Of a stretch of 64,000 nucleotides of DNA, positions 1 to 9,062 are shown one piece after another. A model generated the notes under the pieces. The model was not told where the DNA came from. It was given only the letters and a program-made list of their open reading frames with translations, and did no database searches. The DNA comes from Bacteroidales bacterium UBA1745. Lineage in GTDB: Bacteria > Bacteroidota > Bacteroidia > Bacteroidales > UBA932. Position numbers and translations under genes: made by a program. The stretch covers positions 1 through 64,000 of the forward strand of contig DCHT01000036.1 of NCBI GenBank assembly GCA_002314885.1, given 5' to 3'. Numbering within the stretch: the stretch's first letter is position 1; every line of letters starts with the position of its first letter.

Positions 1-9
1 CCGTAATCA

Positions 10-531
10 TTGAGCACTAATAGAGACATAGAGGAACTGCAGTGGTTTGCAGCAAGGACTCGTCACGGACAGGAAATCTCCGTCCGTGACAAGCTTTGCA
101 AGATGGGAGTCGAAAACTTCATTCCGACTGTCATAGGAGTCAGGGAGAGAAACGGCAGGAAATACAAGACCGAAAAGCCCGTCATCAACAACCTGGTATT
201 CCTCCGCGACACAAAGGCTCACGCCTGCGAGATCGCAAATGGCATAATTCCTGTCTACTACCTCATCGACAAGGCCAAAAGGACCTTGCTCGTGGTACCG
301 GACAAACAGTTGGAAGACTTCCGCAGAGTTATGGACCTGAACCCTGAGGCCATACTCGAAGAACAGCTGAGCCTGAGGCCCGGCAACGAAGTAAGGGTGA
401 TGAAAGGACCCCTCGCAGGAGTCGAGGGCGAAATATTGGAAATGGAAAGTCACACCTACGTGATAGTCTCCGTCGGAAACTATCTGCAGGCAAAAGTGGA
501 GATACCGATAGCGTATCTGGAAAAAATATAA
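10..531 (+). CDS. UpxY/NusG-like transcription antiterminator
   Basis: A 173-residue NusG paralogue of the UpxY type, which in Bacteroides travels with RNA polymerase and prevents premature termination across long capsule operons. The N-terminal NGN-like part has the typical opening 'WFAARTRHGQE' followed by 'FIPT', and the C-terminal part (about 120-173) has the KOW-like run 'RVMKGPLAGVEGEI'. The start is a TTG at 10, because an in-frame TAA lies at 4-6 and the next Met is about 30 residues in, past the conserved opening. It is the first gene of the polysaccharide locus, with the initiating transferase 10 bases downstream, the usual UpxY position. The family role is well known; which operon it acts on is inferred from position. 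Its promoter and leader lie outside the window. Confidence 0.9.
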   Translation: MSTNRDIEELQWFAARTRHGQEISVRDKLCKMGVENFIPTVIGVRERNGRKYKTEKPVINNLVFLRDTKAHACEIANGIIPVYYLIDKAKRTLLVVPDKQLEDFRRVMDLNPEAILEEQLSLRPGNEVRVMKGPLAGVEGEILEMESHTYVIVSVGNYLQAKVEIPIAYLEKI

Positions 532-543
532 GAGAAAGAAAGT
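531..543 (+). repeat. Purine-rich 13-mer, copy 1
   Basis: AGAGAAAGAAAGT directly after the upxY stop and running into the GTG start of the next gene. An identical copy follows that next gene (1962-1974). It may act as an A/G-rich translation-initiation region or be a small duplicated intergenic unit. Confidence 0.45.
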
Positions 544-1963
544 GAAACAGCAGTACGCACATAACACCAGCATCTTCCTGCTGGATATGGCAACCTCAGT
601 CGCAGCATCAGTGTTCGCGGCTTTGCTTACGCGTGCGCTTATGGGTGAGATCCTCGGCTTCAGCAAGATCATCGGCATCTGGGTGGCTGTGTCCATCGTG
701 GCTTCGGCCATCTGCTTCGCAACCACCGGATCCTACAAGATCGTCATCCGCCACTCCACCCTCAAGAGCATCAACAAGTACTTCATCGCAGCGGTGATCA
801 AGGAGGCGATACTTGCCCTCGTGATCGTCTGCGGACTCTACAGGGCATTCGGCATCCAGGCCAACGCCCCTCAGTACTTCACCCTGATCTTCGACTTTAT
901 GCTCACTCTGATGTCGCTCATCCTCATCAGGGTTGCCATCATCAACGGCTATGACAGCGCCGGACGCAGCTACGCGGACCAGGTGGAGAAGATCAGCGTG
1001 ATCGTCTATGGCACCAGCAACAAGGCCATCGCAACCGTAACCCGCCTGACCACTTCCCCTAACTACAACATCATCGGCTTCCTCAGCCCTGAGAAGAGCC
1101 ACAACGGCCAGATCATCCACGACCTGAAGGTGTGGTCCTACGAAAACGAGGCGGACGTCGTCGACCTGCGCAACAAACTCGGATTCGAGTGCATCCTGTT
1201 TGCAGACCACGACGAGTTGGAGCAGGAGAAGCAGGACGCTCTGAGTATGATTTGCCTCCACAACGGCATCCACGTGCTCAACGCCCCGAAGATCGCTGAG
1301 GCAAAGTTCGGCGGACTCTCCCAGGAAGCCATCAAGGAAGTGGCGAACACAGAGATGGTCATCGACGGTATGAGCGGATTCGGCAGAATCACCAAGCGCC
1401 TTGTGGACTGCGGTCTTTCCGGAATGCTCCTGATCGTCTTCTCGCCTCTCTTCCTGATCTGCTTCCTCGCAATCAAGCTGAGTGACCGCGGACCGGCCAT
1501 CTACAAGCAGGAGAGAATCGGACGCTTCGGTAGACCTTTTAATATATATAAGTTCCGCTCGATGCGCACCGATGCCGAGGCAGCCGGCCCAGCCCTCTAC
1601 TCAGGGGACGACGACCCTCGCCTCACCAAGGTGGGCAAGTTCCTGCGCCAGCACCATCTGGACGAGCTCCCGCAGCTGTGGAACGTGTTCATCGGCGATA
1701 TGGCCTTCATCGGCTGGCGCCCAGAACGCAAGTTCTACATCGACCAGATAATGGAACACGACCCGAGGTACTACTACCTCTACCAGATACGCCCGGGAGT
1801 AACATCCTACTCCACCCTCAAGAACGGCTACACCGACACGATGGAGAAGATGCTCAGGCGGCTTGAATTTGACCTCTACTACCTCCGACATCGATCGTGG
1901 TGGTTTGACATAAAGATACTTTTTGCCACGTTTATGAACATAGTGTTCGGCAAGAAGTTCTAG
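542..1963 (+). CDS. Undecaprenyl-phosphate hexose-1-phosphate transferase (WbaP/polyprenyl glycosylphosphotransferase type)
   Basis: A 473-residue membrane enzyme that would start repeat-unit synthesis by moving a sugar-1-phosphate from a nucleotide sugar to undecaprenyl phosphate on the inner membrane. Hydrophobic segments fill about residues 10-140, a nucleotide-binding-like middle domain follows (about 150-240), and the C-terminal catalytic domain (about 285-473) shows 'KQERIGRFGRPFNIYKFRSM', 'HLDELPQLWNV' and 'RPGVTS', hallmarks of the bacterial sugar transferase family. The start is GTG at 542, 10 bases after upxY. Which sugar is transferred cannot be read from the sequence. The gene sits just before a fimbrillin-like cluster rather than next to other capsule genes, which is unusual. 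Confidence 0.93.
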   Translation: MKQQYAHNTSIFLLDMATSVAASVFAALLTRALMGEILGFSKIIGIWVAVSIVASAICFATTGSYKIVIRHSTLKSINKYFIAAVIKEAILALVIVCGLYRAFGIQANAPQYFTLIFDFMLTLMSLILIRVAIINGYDSAGRSYADQVEKISVIVYGTSNKAIATVTRLTTSPNYNIIGFLSPEKSHNGQIIHDLKVWSYENEADVVDLRNKLGFECILFADHDELEQEKQDALSMICLHNGIHVLNAPKIAEAKFGGLSQEAIKEVANTEMVIDGMSGFGRITKRLVDCGLSGMLLIVFSPLFLICFLAIKLSDRGPAIYKQERIGRFGRPFNIYKFRSMRTDAEAAGPALYSGDDDPRLTKVGKFLRQHHLDELPQLWNVFIGDMAFIGWRPERKFYIDQIMEHDPRYYYLYQIRPGVTSYSTLKNGYTDTMEKMLRRLEFDLYYLRHRSWWFDIKILFATFMNIVFGKKF

Positions 1964-1974
1964 AGAAAGAAAGT
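1962..1974 (+). repeat. Purine-rich 13-mer, copy 2
   Basis: AGAGAAAGAAAGT again, overlapping the stop of the initiating transferase gene; identical to 531-543. The remaining 35 bases up to the small ORF at 2010 are AT-rich and show no clear promoter. Confidence 0.45.
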
Positions 1975-2009
1975 TATTAAGTGTGTGTAAATAAATAACC
2001 ATTGAAAAA

Positions 2010-2171
2010 ATGAAAGTGTATTTGAGTCCGGAGACATTCCGGGCAGTTGTTGAACCCGAAAGCAGCCTTTTCGCCGGCTCCAGGCCGATCGAAATGGGTG
2101 CCGAAGTCAAGGTGACGGAGTTCCAGGAGAACACGTCCAACCTCGACGATTTTAACATCAGTTTCGAATAG
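2010..2171 (+). CDS. Small conserved-type ORF before the fimbrillin cluster (53 aa)
   Basis: An ATG-started ORF of 53 codons beginning MKVYLSPETF and ending in an acidic stretch, lying 4 bases before the first fimbrillin-like gene and preceded by the A-rich run 'attgaaaaa'. There is no signal peptide or recognised domain. The pattern (basic/aromatic start, PE motif, a central small-residue 'LFAGS' turn, acidic tail) resembles the roughly 50-residue proteins of unknown role often found next to Bacteroidales surface-structure genes. A second ORF of this style, apparently frameshifted, lies at 42079-42220. GC-rich third codon positions agree with the neighbours. Function unknown. Confidence 0.6.
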   Translation: MKVYLSPETFRAVVEPESSLFAGSRPIEMGAEVKVTEFQENTSNLDDFNISFE

Positions 2172-2175
2172 CAGT

Positions 2176-3522
2176 ATGAAGAAGGTATTATCATTCGCTG
2201 CTGTCGCAATCGTGTTATGCAGCACCCTCGCATCTTGCGAGAAGACCAACGGAACGGGCAAGGCCATCGGCTTCAAGGTAAGCTCCACGAAGCAGGAGAC
2301 CAAGTCAGCCCCTATCACTACTGAGAACCTCAAGACCGAGTACGGCCAGTTCTACACCCGCGCATTCGTGACGGGTGGAGCGTCCTACTACATCCAGAGC
2401 CTCACCACCTACGGTGACGGTTCCTGGGCTACCGGCCAGTCCTGGCCGGAGGATGCCAACGTCGCACTCGACTTCTGGTCTTACGGACCTGTAGCGGCAT
2501 TTGCCGGCATCAACGCATCCTATGCGGCCGACAATTCCACTATGTCGTTCGACTACGCTCCAGCCGCAACCGCGACCGAGCAGAAGGATGTCATCGTAGC
2601 CTGCACCCCTAACAGGAAGTACAGCTACACGAATCCTCTCGTACCTGTAGACTTCAAGCACGCCCTGGCAGCCGTCAGGTTCAAAGTCGGCAGCATCACG
2701 GGCTTTGCAGATTCTGACGAGGTGGCAGTCACCAAGCTCGCCCTCTCAGGCATCAAGTCTCAGGGCACCTGCACCGTAAACCAGAGTTCAGAAGTCAGCT
2801 GGGTACTCGGCACCGCTACTGCGGACTACAGCGAGGAATTCAGCGGCAAGATCGTTGCCGGTCAGTATCTCGACTCCAAGTCTGCAGACAAGGCCAATAT
2901 GGGTGAGAGCATCTTTATGCTCCTCCCTCAGACCTTCGAGAACGCAGAGGCCAGCCTCGAGTGGACCCTCAACGGCGTGAAGTTCGACAACAGGACCGCA
3001 GCCCTCAAGAACGTCACCCTTGCAGCCGGAATCATCTACACCTTTACTATTAATATTAACGCGCGCGAGAAGAGCATCACCGTGGACCTCACCGACTGGA
3101 TCCCTTGGGAGCAGGTCGAGAACGTCATCGACTTCGACAACCACGTCGTTGCCGCCAAGAAGGAGCTCACTTTCAGCGACTGCGAAATCCACGAGGAAAG
3201 CCACCAGGTGACCTTCAAGGACGGTGACACTCCTATCACCGGTTCCTTCAAGATCGACTCCCCTCTCGGAGCCACCTTTATGGTCAGCCTCACCAAGGAC
3301 TTCGACGCATTCGAGATCAGCTATCCATACAGCCGCGTCATCGTTTCCGACGAGTCCTACGAGTGCATCTTCCACATCACCCCTAAGATACAGAATCCTA
3401 CCAGGGACTATGTGGCTGGCCTCAAGATCAGCGTGCTCACCGCCGACGGCCGCGTAATCAACGTGGACGACGTGGTTCAGAGCAGCAATCAGTACACCAT
3501 CGTATTACCGAAATCCCTCTAA
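2176..3522 (+). CDS. Fimbrillin-like lipoprotein (Mfa/FimA family)
   Basis: A 448-residue exported lipoprotein with a lipobox signal peptide (…LASC, Cys21). The body reads as two beta-rich domains of the Bacteroidales fimbrillin type, including 'DFKHALAAVRFKVG' and 'LAAGIIYTFTINI', the segment typical of Mfa-like family 1. In these systems a lipidated precursor is secreted and proteolytically matured before donor-strand polymerisation at the cell surface. It is the first of four consecutive surface lipoprotein genes with gaps of 3, 12 and 32 bases. It could be the shaft or an anchor subunit; the sequence does not decide. The family call is good, the exact fimbrial role is inferred. Confidence 0.8.
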   Translation: MKKVLSFAAVAIVLCSTLASCEKTNGTGKAIGFKVSSTKQETKSAPITTENLKTEYGQFYTRAFVTGGASYYIQSLTTYGDGSWATGQSWPEDANVALDFWSYGPVAAFAGINASYAADNSTMSFDYAPAATATEQKDVIVACTPNRKYSYTNPLVPVDFKHALAAVRFKVGSITGFADSDEVAVTKLALSGIKSQGTCTVNQSSEVSWVLGTATADYSEEFSGKIVAGQYLDSKSADKANMGESIFMLLPQTFENAEASLEWTLNGVKFDNRTAALKNVTLAAGIIYTFTININAREKSITVDLTDWIPWEQVENVIDFDNHVVAAKKELTFSDCEIHEESHQVTFKDGDTPITGSFKIDSPLGATFMVSLTKDFDAFEISYPYSRVIVSDESYECIFHITPKIQNPTRDYVAGLKISVLTADGRVINVDDVVQSSNQYTIVLPKSL

Positions 3523-3525
3523 GAT

Positions 3526-5751
3526 ATGAAGAAGACAATCGCAATCCTTTCGCTCTGTGCAGCAATCTTCTGCACCGCAGCCTGCACTGGGGACATCGAC
3601 TTCGCCCAGGGATTCTCAGTAACCATCAACACCAGTTCCCTCACCACCAAGGCTCAGGTGAACGGCGTTGAGGCTCTCAACGAAAACACCATCAAGACCG
3701 TCGATTGGTTCATCTACGCCAACGGAAACGAGAGCGTAGCTGTCAAGAGCGGTCACCTCGACACCGACACCAAGGAGAACTTCTCCTTCGTCGTAGACCT
3801 CAAGGAGACTGATTACAACACCATCTTCACCGCCAACACCGCGAAGATGTACACCGTCATCAACCTCCCTGCCGGCACCACCCTCGCAGAGAACGCTTCC
3901 CTTGCCGACGTGAAGGCAACGGCACTCGCTGCAGACTTCGCAAGCGCTGAGACCCAGTCCCTCTTCGTGATGAGGGGCGAGGCCACCATCACCGCCAACA
4001 AGACTGCGGGCTCCGCTTCAGTTGTCATCGACGCTGAGCGCGTAGCCAGCAAGATCCAGATGGCCGTCACTTCCGTCGCCACACACACCGACGACAGCGG
4101 CAACACCTGGTATGCCTTCCCTGAGAGTATTTCCTACTCTCTCTACAACGTCAACAACGCAGGCACCATCGGCGGCGAGATTCCAAGCACCGAGACTGCA
4201 AGCCTCTTCGACGTGGACAGCAAGCGCAGCGTCTACTACACCTACCCTGAGTCCTGGAGCTTCAACGGCATCGTCCCTGTTCCATACTTCATCATCACGA
4301 TGACCGTATCCAACACCGCGACCATCACCAGCGAGTCCGTAGTGAAGACCTGCTACTACAAGGCAGTGCTCCCTAACGAAATGTTCGAGAGCAACTGCTG
4401 GTACTCCTACACCGTCAACCTCAAGATCCTCGGTTCCTTCGACGCCATCAACCCTACACTCGTTGCCGCCGGCAACTACTTCGTGTATGACTGGGGCGGC
4501 GAGCACCAGTACATCGGTGGCACCACCGCCGGCTCCATCGCCGACATCCGCTACCTCACCCTTGAGAAGAACGAGTACACCGCCTACAACAAGAACACCC
4601 TCGAGATTCCTTTCACCTCCAGCCACAGCGTTGTCGTGACGAATCAGAAGGTGTCATACGAGGCTTACAACTCCACCAGCAAGAAGATCGAGACCGTCAC
4701 CAACAGCGTAGATTGGGTAACAGTTGAAGGCTCATCAGCCAAGTTCAGCCACACCCTCAACAACGACATCACCAGCGCCGACATCGATACTTCACCTTAC
4801 ACCGTCACCTTCCGCCTCCAGCACGCTGATGACGCCAACATCTACGAGGACGTGACCCTCGTCCAGACTCCGGCTATCATCATCAAGGGCGAAGACAACG
4901 GCGCATACGGCACTGGCAACACCGGTCTCGGCACCCGTGGTGACGCATACGTCAACGGTCAGACCAGAAACATCTACGGCAGCACTCCTTACTACAACAC
5001 CATACGTACCCGTAGCTCAGGACAAGGCTTTATGTATGTAATTGAAACCAAGGTTCTTCCACAAGGTGCCAACTACATTATCACCGACCCAAGGTTTGAC
5101 CAGCCGAACAAGATTATGATTCCGTACACCGAGTCAACGAAAACCGGCAGCACCTATGGTCTGGGCGACCCAGGCGACGTTATCGACCTCTTCCCTGGCG
5201 ATGCCCTCGGCAACGAGCCAAGCAACACCAGCAATCCTGGTCTTGCAACTGCTCCTGCAGTGGACGGAACAACCAGGAAGATGCAGTATTACTACGCAAC
5301 CCAGACCACCAAGGAGAGTGAGAATTTCATCGCTCCTAAGTTCAGGGTTTCTTCCAGCTTCGCTAGCGCAGGCGCTATCGGCTCTCACACCAAGTATTTC
5401 GATATGGCACGCCGCTGCGCCACATACCAGGAGGCAGGTTTCCCTGCCGGACGATGGAGAATGCCGACAAAGGCAGAAATAATCTACATCAGCCAGCTCC
5501 AGGTACTCGGTAAGGTGCCGTTCATCTACAATGAGGCTGGCTCCAATATTACAGATGCATCTGGTTACTATTGTGCATCAACAGGTCTCATCGGCTTCAA
5601 TGTAGACAAAGGAACTTCATTCACCAGCACTGAAGAGATTTACTACACCCGCTCCATCCGCTGCGTCTACGACGAGTGGTACTGGGAGAATATGGACAAC
5701 AACGGCAAGGTCGACAGAGCAACATTCACCTGGGGCGATATGCCACGCTAA
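3526..5751 (+). CDS. Large fimbrillin-like lipoprotein with C-terminal FISUMP/DUF1566-like domain
   Basis: A 741-residue lipoprotein (lipobox …TAAC, Cys20). Residues about 25-300 look like a Bacteroidales minor fimbrillin ('KTVDWFIYANGNE', repeated Thr-rich strands). The C-terminal third contains a lectin-like fold signature: 'ARRCATYQEAGFPAGRWRMPT', 'YYCAST' and 'RSIRCVYD', with the Gly-x-Trp-Arg-(L/M)-Pro-(T/S) motif of FISUMP/DUF1566-type domains. Such domains often occupy the tip position of surface structures. The ATG lies 3 bases after the preceding stop, so the two genes are translationally close. Parts of the C-terminal coding sequence look slightly less GC-rich than the N-terminal part. 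Adhesive tip function is inferred. Confidence 0.75.
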   Translation: MKKTIAILSLCAAIFCTAACTGDIDFAQGFSVTINTSSLTTKAQVNGVEALNENTIKTVDWFIYANGNESVAVKSGHLDTDTKENFSFVVDLKETDYNTIFTANTAKMYTVINLPAGTTLAENASLADVKATALAADFASAETQSLFVMRGEATITANKTAGSASVVIDAERVASKIQMAVTSVATHTDDSGNTWYAFPESISYSLYNVNNAGTIGGEIPSTETASLFDVDSKRSVYYTYPESWSFNGIVPVPYFIITMTVSNTATITSESVVKTCYYKAVLPNEMFESNCWYSYTVNLKILGSFDAINPTLVAAGNYFVYDWGGEHQYIGGTTAGSIADIRYLTLEKNEYTAYNKNTLEIPFTSSHSVVVTNQKVSYEAYNSTSKKIETVTNSVDWVTVEGSSAKFSHTLNNDITSADIDTSPYTVTFRLQHADDANIYEDVTLVQTPAIIIKGEDNGAYGTGNTGLGTRGDAYVNGQTRNIYGSTPYYNTIRTRSSGQGFMYVIETKVLPQGANYIITDPRFDQPNKIMIPYTESTKTGSTYGLGDPGDVIDLFPGDALGNEPSNTSNPGLATAPAVDGTTRKMQYYYATQTTKESENFIAPKFRVSSSFASAGAIGSHTKYFDMARRCATYQEAGFPAGRWRMPTKAEIIYISQLQVLGKVPFIYNEAGSNITDASGYYCASTGLIGFNVDKGTSFTSTEEIYYTRSIRCVYDEWYWENMDNNGKVDRATFTWGDMPR

Positions 5752-5763
5752 AACTGAACGAAG

Positions 5764-8700
5764 ATGAAAAAGATATTCTACTCATTACTCGTATCTCTCG
5801 CTGCAGTGGCCTGTACCCAGGAACTGAAGCCAGACTATAACAAGGATTGGAACGGAGAGACCGTCAAGGTCGACTTCTCCGTCAACGTCCCTGGAGATGA
5901 ACTCGGAACGAAGGCCCTGAGCGTCGCTCCGGACATCCGCAACCTCTATGTGGCCGTATTCGACGAATCCGGATACCTTTATGAATATAAGGCAGCCACC
6001 TTCACCAAGGTGACTGACAACGGCGAAAGCAATGCCCAGAACTTCAGCGTCGACCTCAAGGTCGTAAAGGGCAAGAAGCGCACCGTGCACTTCATCGCCA
6101 ACGGCCCTGCATCCGTGGAGTTCGGCTCCGAGGAGGAAGTTATCGCCTCTATGGTCGCATATCTGAATCCGGAATCCGGCCAGATCGGCCCAGATGCTTA
6201 CTGGCAGAGGATTGACCTCCCTTCCGGCATCTGCTTTGATCCAGTCAACACCACGGAACTTATCGCCGACAGCAAGAGCAGACTCGCATTAGTCGGTCTC
6301 GTCAGGAACTTCGCAATGCTCACCGTGACCTGTGAGGCAGAGGGCTATGAGCTCGCATCCGCTGTGCTCGTGAACGCCCCTGACCGCGGCTATGTGGCTC
6401 CATACAACAGAACCACCAGCCAGTTCCAGTTCGACTATCAGAACTACACCACCGCCGAACTCATCGCAGCCGGCTACCCTGGTGCAATTCCTCCTACCGC
6501 AGTCCTCAACAAGGGTCTTACCAACGTTGTGGCAGCTGTAGACAACAAGGTCAGCCTCTTCACCCTCGAGAGGGAGAAGCCGGTTTCCAGCCCTTGCTGC
6601 GTCATCGTAGGCGTCAAGAAGGACAGCAAGACCTCCTACTTCAAGATCAACCTCGTGGACAACGAGGGCAATCAGTATCCTATCCTCAGGAACTTCAACT
6701 ACAACATCATCCTCGCGAATGTCTTCAAAGAGGGTTACAGCACGGTTGAAGATGCTTACGCAAGTGCCGGTTCCGGTGACGTTTCCACCAACGTCGAGTT
6801 CGAGGACCTGACCTCCATCTCCAATGGCGAGTCCTTCCTCGCAGTCGAGTACACCCAGAAGATCGTCATCAAGGACGGCGCCTTCACCCTCGACTACAAG
6901 TTCGTACCTGACCTCACGGACAAGTACAGCAGCGGAACCCACAGCGGCGAGGCAATGGTAGAGAACTCCGTCGCAAGCGGCGAAGTTGACGGCATCACCA
7001 TCACTCTCGGCGAGCCGGGCTCCCTCGGCGCAGCCATCCAGAGCTACAGCGTGGCCGCCAGCGACAACAGCGACCTGACCAGGACTCTCACCATCGTGCC
7101 TACTGCACCTTCGGCCCTTCCAAAGAGCCAGGTGATCACCATCGTAGGCCAGCACGTGACGGAGAAAGGCGGCGCCACCGTCAAGACCACCATCCAGCGT
7201 AAGGTGACCATCATCGTGAGGGGCAAGTACGATATGACCCTCTCCTGCACTCCACAGATGGTTGAGGAGCAGGTTGGCGAGGATGTTACCCTCAACATCA
7301 CTCTCCCGAAGAACCTCCCTGCTTCGATCTTCCCTCTCGAGATGGCTATCGAAGGCGAGGCCCTCAGCCTCAGCCCTAAGGACGGCGACATCTCAGTGGT
7401 AACTGGTCCTTCCATCATCCCTGGATCGACTAAGCCATCAGCCTTCCACTTCATCAAGACCATCAACTACTCAGAATACTCTGACGGCACCACCTACACT
7501 CAGACCTTCCCTGTTCATTTCAAGACGAACACCAAGGAGAGCGCCTCAGACATCTATGTAGCCAACGAATACTTCAACACTGCCAAGACCGGCTTCTTCA
7601 ACCCTTACAAGTTCTCAAGCCTGGCCTTCTCTGAAGTATCTTCCGACAACAGCGTAAGCTTCAGCTTCAATATGCCTACCACTGACCCTGTTACCGTGAC
7701 CCTCACCGGACTCACCCCAGCAGAAGGCAGCGGCCTCGTAGCCAACGCTGACGGCACTTACACCTACACTCCTTCCACAGCAGGTGTGCAGACTCTTGCC
7801 CTCCTCTGGACAGGCAGCACATCCTTCAGCGTAAGCATTGTAGGCGAGCAGTACCCTAAGGCAAGCCAGAACGGAAGTATGATCAAGGCACGCTTTGCAG
7901 ACACCTGGTACACAGGAACTCCTAAGCAGTACGCTGCCACTACCCTCAGCGCTCTCGTCCTCACCAGCGATGTAGAAAACACCACAGTGAACTTCATCGT
8001 AGGTGGCAAGACCATCCCTGCAACTAAGGGCAGCGCCGTGAACGGCGAAACTCAGTACACCGCAAGCTACACTCCTCAGACCGCAGGCGATGTAGAGGTT
8101 ACCGTCAAGGCTGTCTGCGGAACTCAGGTATCAACTGCAAAGGCCACAATGACAGTAGCAGAGAGCATCTTCGAAATTAGCTTCCCAACCGATGATTGGT
8201 ATGAGAAGGCTGATGAGGAAACCAATGGCAATGCGGCAGCACAGGATGTAGAGACAAAAGTCTCTGTCCTTTTGAAGACTCCAGACGTCACCAACACCAA
8301 GGTTTCCATCAAGGTCGGCGACCAGACTGCCGTACAGGCAGATCTGAAGTCCGGCAACGACACTGACGGTTACATCTATACCGCAACCGTTACTCCAGGT
8401 ACATACGGTACTCTCGCTGTCACTGCAACAGCAACTCTCTCAAGCGCAACTAAAACTGCAACTGAGAATATGGTTGTGTGGAAGAAGGTTGAGATCCCTG
8501 GTGAAACCACCTATTCTCTTGGCACGGCCTTGACTGCAGCGACCTTCGACACAACTAAGGAGTATGTTCTGATGTATGACGGAAAGTACCTCTACAATGA
8601 CAATGGAACTTTGAAGGGTAAGACTTCTACTGATATTGTAAATGACGCAACTGCAAGGTTTACATTTGCAAAATCTTCCAGCCAGTCGGCCATCAAGAGT

Positions 8701-9030
8701 GTAAGTGCCAATAAGTCTATCAATTCCGATAACTCGTCTATCACTCTGGGAAATGCGACGAACTTCTATGAGGTATACTCAAGAGGAAATGGTATATCTA
8801 TTTATACGATTACAACATCTGGCAAAGGCAGTAAAAAAACCACGACGTACTACCATATGTACATCAATAGCAGCAATAATGTTGTCATTAACTCTGGTAC
8901 TACAGAGGGTGCATATTATTGGACGATCTATCCTGTAACTTCAACTACCGCCGCATCCACATACACCTGGACCGACCCAACTGCTCAGACGAGCAACGAG
9001 TCATTCATCGGTGAAGCGGGCGCTTATTAA
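5764..9030 (+). CDS. Giant fimbrial accessory/tip lipoprotein (DUF4906-like, multi-Ig)
   Basis: A 1088-residue lipoprotein (lipobox …VAC, Cys17). The N-terminal domain carries 'IRNLYVAVFDESGYLYEYKA', characteristic of DUF4906/FimB-E-like fimbrial accessory proteins. Several Ig-like beta-sandwich repeats follow (about 370-900), rich in Thr, Val and alternating strands such as 'ATYTYTPSTAG' and 'VEVTVKAVCGT'. The last 160 residues form a separate Ser/Thr/Asn/Tyr-rich domain (from about 905, 'YSLGTALTAATFDTTKEYVL') whose codons are visibly AT-richer than the rest, pointing to a swapped tip domain. It lies 12 bases after the preceding gene. The family call is sound; the ligand is unknown. Confidence 0.72.
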   Translation: MKKIFYSLLVSLAAVACTQELKPDYNKDWNGETVKVDFSVNVPGDELGTKALSVAPDIRNLYVAVFDESGYLYEYKAATFTKVTDNGESNAQNFSVDLKVVKGKKRTVHFIANGPASVEFGSEEEVIASMVAYLNPESGQIGPDAYWQRIDLPSGICFDPVNTTELIADSKSRLALVGLVRNFAMLTVTCEAEGYELASAVLVNAPDRGYVAPYNRTTSQFQFDYQNYTTAELIAAGYPGAIPPTAVLNKGLTNVVAAVDNKVSLFTLEREKPVSSPCCVIVGVKKDSKTSYFKINLVDNEGNQYPILRNFNYNIILANVFKEGYSTVEDAYASAGSGDVSTNVEFEDLTSISNGESFLAVEYTQKIVIKDGAFTLDYKFVPDLTDKYSSGTHSGEAMVENSVASGEVDGITITLGEPGSLGAAIQSYSVAASDNSDLTRTLTIVPTAPSALPKSQVITIVGQHVTEKGGATVKTTIQRKVTIIVRGKYDMTLSCTPQMVEEQVGEDVTLNITLPKNLPASIFPLEMAIEGEALSLSPKDGDISVVTGPSIIPGSTKPSAFHFIKTINYSEYSDGTTYTQTFPVHFKTNTKESASDIYVANEYFNTAKTGFFNPYKFSSLAFSEVSSDNSVSFSFNMPTTDPVTVTLTGLTPAEGSGLVANADGTYTYTPSTAGVQTLALLWTGSTSFSVSIVGEQYPKASQNGSMIKARFADTWYTGTPKQYAATTLSALVLTSDVENTTVNFIVGGKTIPATKGSAVNGETQYTASYTPQTAGDVEVTVKAVCGTQVSTAKATMTVAESIFEISFPTDDWYEKADEETNGNAAAQDVETKVSVLLKTPDVTNTKVSIKVGDQTAVQADLKSGNDTDGYIYTATVTPGTYGTLAVTATATLSSATKTATENMVVWKKVEIPGETTYSLGTALTAATFDTTKEYVLMYDGKYLYNDNGTLKGKTSTDIVNDATARFTFAKSSSQSAIKSVSANKSINSDNSSITLGNATNFYEVYSRGNGISIYTITTSGKGSKKTTTYYHMYINSSNNVVINSGTTEGAYYWTIYPVTSTTAASTYTWTDPTAQTSNESFIGEAGAY

Positions 9031-9062
9031 GATTATAGTCAACACACAATTTTGATTTGCAA

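Noticed and set aside
6289..7155. 288-residue - strand frame opposite the giant fimbrial lipoprotein
   Set aside because: Antisense shadow of a clear lipoprotein gene, rich in Val, Asp and Glu as expected from reverse reading.
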